Assembly (NCBI RefSeq): GCF_021311115.1
Contig: NZ_JAJTNP010000005.1
Span: 1 to 64,000 of the forward strand
Source of the DNA: Chryseobacterium gwangjuense
GTDB lineage: Bacteria > Bacteroidota > Bacteroidia > Flavobacteriales > Weeksellaceae
Length of the DNA: 64,000 nt
Direction: 5' to 3'
Under the pieces are notes generated by a model, which was given only the letters and a program-made list of their open reading frames with translations, was not told the origin of the DNA and did not search any database. Positions 62,961-64,000 of this stretch are shown here, piece after piece; position 1 is the stretch's first letter, and each line of letters begins with the position of its first letter. The translations under genes were made by a program, and so were the position numbers.

Positions 62961-63171
62961 TACCATTTTTCATTAGTTCTTGACCTTCTTCATTATTCAA
63001 AAAGTTCAAAATTCTAGTCATTTTGTTCGACAATCCTTCGAGAGCTCTTCGAGAGTCCTTCGGAAAAAGCCTCATTTTTCCGAAGAACTCCCGAAGGTGA
63101 TCCGAAGAAGACCCGAAGAAAACCCAAAAAAATGAGGCTAGATATAGAGCAAAACCAGTCATTATTTTCAT
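62947..63171 (-). CDS. Doubtful small ORF lying over a repeat
   Basis: A 74-codon frame that runs straight across the phased CTTCG/CGAAG array, so its composition (FFGSSSDHLREFFGK, DSRRALEGLS) is dictated by the repeat. It has no recognisable promoter and no domain. It may be translated but is more likely a consequence of the repeat. Kept at low confidence because frames of this shape could be conserved across copies of the repeat. Confidence 0.15.
   Translation of the reverse strand: MKIMTGFALYLASFFWVFFGSSSDHLREFFGKMRLFPKDSRRALEGLSNKMTRILNFLNNEEGQELMKNGIRIK
63025..63118. repeat. Mirror-symmetric array of CTTCG / CGAAG with 11-bp phasing
   Basis: CTTCG occurs at 63036, 63047 and 63058 and CGAAG at 63081, 63092, 63103 and 63114, each 11 bp apart. 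The three inner pairs have the same centre (63071.5). A degenerate GTTCG at 63025 completes the fourth pair. The central hairpin is CTTCGGAAAAA-gcctca-TTTTTCCGAAG. An outer GCCTCATTTTT (63069) also pairs with AAAAATGAGGC (63128). Not coding in any obvious way. Confidence 0.8.
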
Positions 63172-63182
63172 TACTGAAAAAA

Positions 63183-63214
63183 GGTTAAATGAAAGCCCGG
63201 ATCTTCATTTAACC
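63183..63214. repeat. Perfect 11-bp inverted repeat
   Basis: GGTTAAATGAA (63183-63193) and TTCATTTAACC (63204-63214) flank AGCCCGGATC. No T-run follows. It is one of four palindromic structures inside the 62907-63400 spacer. Confidence 0.6.
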
Positions 63215-63320
63215 GATCCCGATCAATAATTAAGATCACAAGATCTTATCTATCAACTATCCTGGTCATCATACAATAGCAGAAAACAAAGAACGAAAAA
63301 CTAAAATCAAAGACAATAAA

Positions 63321-63375
63321 AATTCCCCTCTTTCAGAGGGGTGTCAAAAATTTTAAAATTTTTGACGGGGTGTTC
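63321..63375. repeat. Dispersed double-hairpin repeat (copy 2)
   Basis: It contains CCCCTCTTTCAGAGGGG, then GTGTCAAAAATTTT and AAAATTTTTGACGGGGTG. It is the inverse of the repeat at 40387-40446, with loop changes that keep both hairpins paired. This supports a dispersed structured repeat family. Confidence 0.75.
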
Positions 63376-63570
63376 AGATCCGAGCAGTCCAAATAACAAA
63401 AAAAAACTCCGATACTCATACTGATAACAATTTATAACACGACACCCTTTGTCGCTATACAGGAATATCTTTGCCTCAGAAACCTCACCAATAGATAAAA
63501 TGATATAAAAAAGTAATAAAATTTACAATTATTTTATTCTATAAATCTATTCGGTGTGAAGTAAAAATGA

Positions 63571-63578
63571 TATTTTTG
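63571..63578 (+). promoter_or_regulatory. Promoter -7 element TATTTTTG
   Basis: A perfect TAnnTTTG match 36 bp before the ATG at 63615, so the partial gene at the window end has its own promoter. Confidence 0.55.
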
Positions 63579-63614
63579 CAAAAATTTAACAACTATTAAC
63601 ACTTTAAACACGAG

Positions 63615-64000
63615 ATGAAAAAACTTTACATAGGTGCATCTTTCTTATGCACGGTTTTGAGCATATCGGCTCAGGAAGTATTGTGGCAGAAAGACATCAA
63701 ATCCTCTACTCAGGATTTTCTAAGCCAGGTCACTCCAACGGTAGACCTTCAGTATCTGATTACCGGAAGCTCCATTCAGTCACAGAAACTTTCTACGGAA
63801 AACAAGCAGAACAACGGCTACGATTTCCATTTGGTGAAACTGAACCAACAGGGAGAAGAAGTCTGGGAAAAATATTTCTCAGGGAAGAACCATGATTATC
63901 TGTCTGCTTCCCTATCCACTCAGGATGGTGGATTTCTGTTGGCAGGAACTTCTTATTCAGGAAAAGGATTAGATAAAAAAGAGGATTCTAAAGGAGGATC
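63615..64000 (+). CDS. Secreted propeller-type protein, partial (runs off the window)
   Basis: The frame opens at 63615 and is still open at the window end, 128 codons visible. It begins with a signal peptide (MKKLYIGASFLCTVLSISAQ). The mature part has DFHLVKLNQQGEEVWEKYFSG and LSTQDGGFLLAGTSYSGKG, blade-like repeats of T9SS cargo proteins. I expect a large surface protein with a C-terminal sorting domain, but that end is not visible. The start is preferred because the promoter motif lies at 63571. Confidence 0.7.
   Translation, partial: MKKLYIGASFLCTVLSISAQEVLWQKDIKSSTQDFLSQVTPTVDLQYLITGSSIQSQKLSTENKQNNGYDFHLVKLNQQGEEVWEKYFSGKNHDYLSASLSTQDGGFLLAGTSYSGKGLDKKEDSKGG

Noticed and set aside
62947..62965. 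TTCGAATA-like sequence resembling a tRNA T-loop
   Set aside because: No acceptor stem, anticodon arm or CCA-compatible end is found around it; it belongs to an inverted repeat.
63025..63118. Possible CRISPR array
   Set aside because: Repeat boxes are only 5 bp with 6-bp gaps, mirrored about a centre; there are no spacers or cas genes.

Overview
The window looks like chromosome from a Chryseobacterium-like member of the Flavobacteriia (Bacteroidota). The evidence is low GC content, Bacteroidota-type promoters (TAnnTTTG at -7) before many genes, a C-terminal type IX secretion (T9SS) sorting domain, a GldA-like ATPase, a fused alpha/beta E1 2-oxoacid dehydrogenase and many MKK-type signal peptides ending before Q. 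No rRNA, tRNA, CRISPR array, intact transposase or prophage is visible. This is inference from protein families; no database was searched.

Layout. 1-460: four phased repeats that look like the end of an IS21-type element lying outside the window. 0.5-11.5 kb: secreted protein, GldA-like ATPase, flotillin, adenine deaminase, patatin, M19 peptidase, PH-domain protein, lipoamide dehydrogenase. 12-16.4 kb: GH3 glucosidase with a PA14 insert plus a GH29 alpha-L-fucosidase. 16.5-21.5 kb: a leftward cluster headed by a GbsR/MarR-type regulator, with three small membrane proteins, a DCC-motif membrane protein, SRPBCC, DUF2071 and a TIGR01777 epimerase; an inverted repeat with a 20-bp identical core occurs before two of its genes. 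21.5-24.6 kb: ECF sigma factor with a membrane-anchored TonB-plug/VWA fusion. 24.8-28.6 kb: T9SS cargo, C1 peptidase and an overlooked 53-aa double-glycine peptide. 28.7-43.5 kb: mostly core metabolism and RNA or DNA maintenance (OYE/HxlR pair, E1, polyprenyl synthase, rlmN, queA, glycosylase, S9 peptidase).

43.6-45.5 kb: AraC regulator and TetX-family flavoprotein. 45.6-51.4 kb: topB, phosphoesterase, a pirin fused to a degenerate receiver, GNAT, and an SDR-marR operon with a candidate operator. 51.7-54.7 kb: metNIQ preceded by a palindrome over the promoter, a 32-codon Met-rich leader ORF and a terminator, which together look like a methionine attenuator. 54.8-62.9 kb: ester cyclase with divergent AraC, a second GH3 enzyme, cupin, GNAT-nitrilase, XRE-DUF4870 and a two-lobed aspartyl protease-like protein. 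62.9-63.6 kb: a 700-bp palindrome-rich intergenic island. The window ends inside a secreted protein gene.

The most original signals are the metNIQ leader, the GbsR-headed cluster with its shared operator, the Cys-rich GG peptide, the sigma/VWA-plug pair, the receiver-pirin fusion, and the 11-bp-phased mirror repeat near 63.07 kb.
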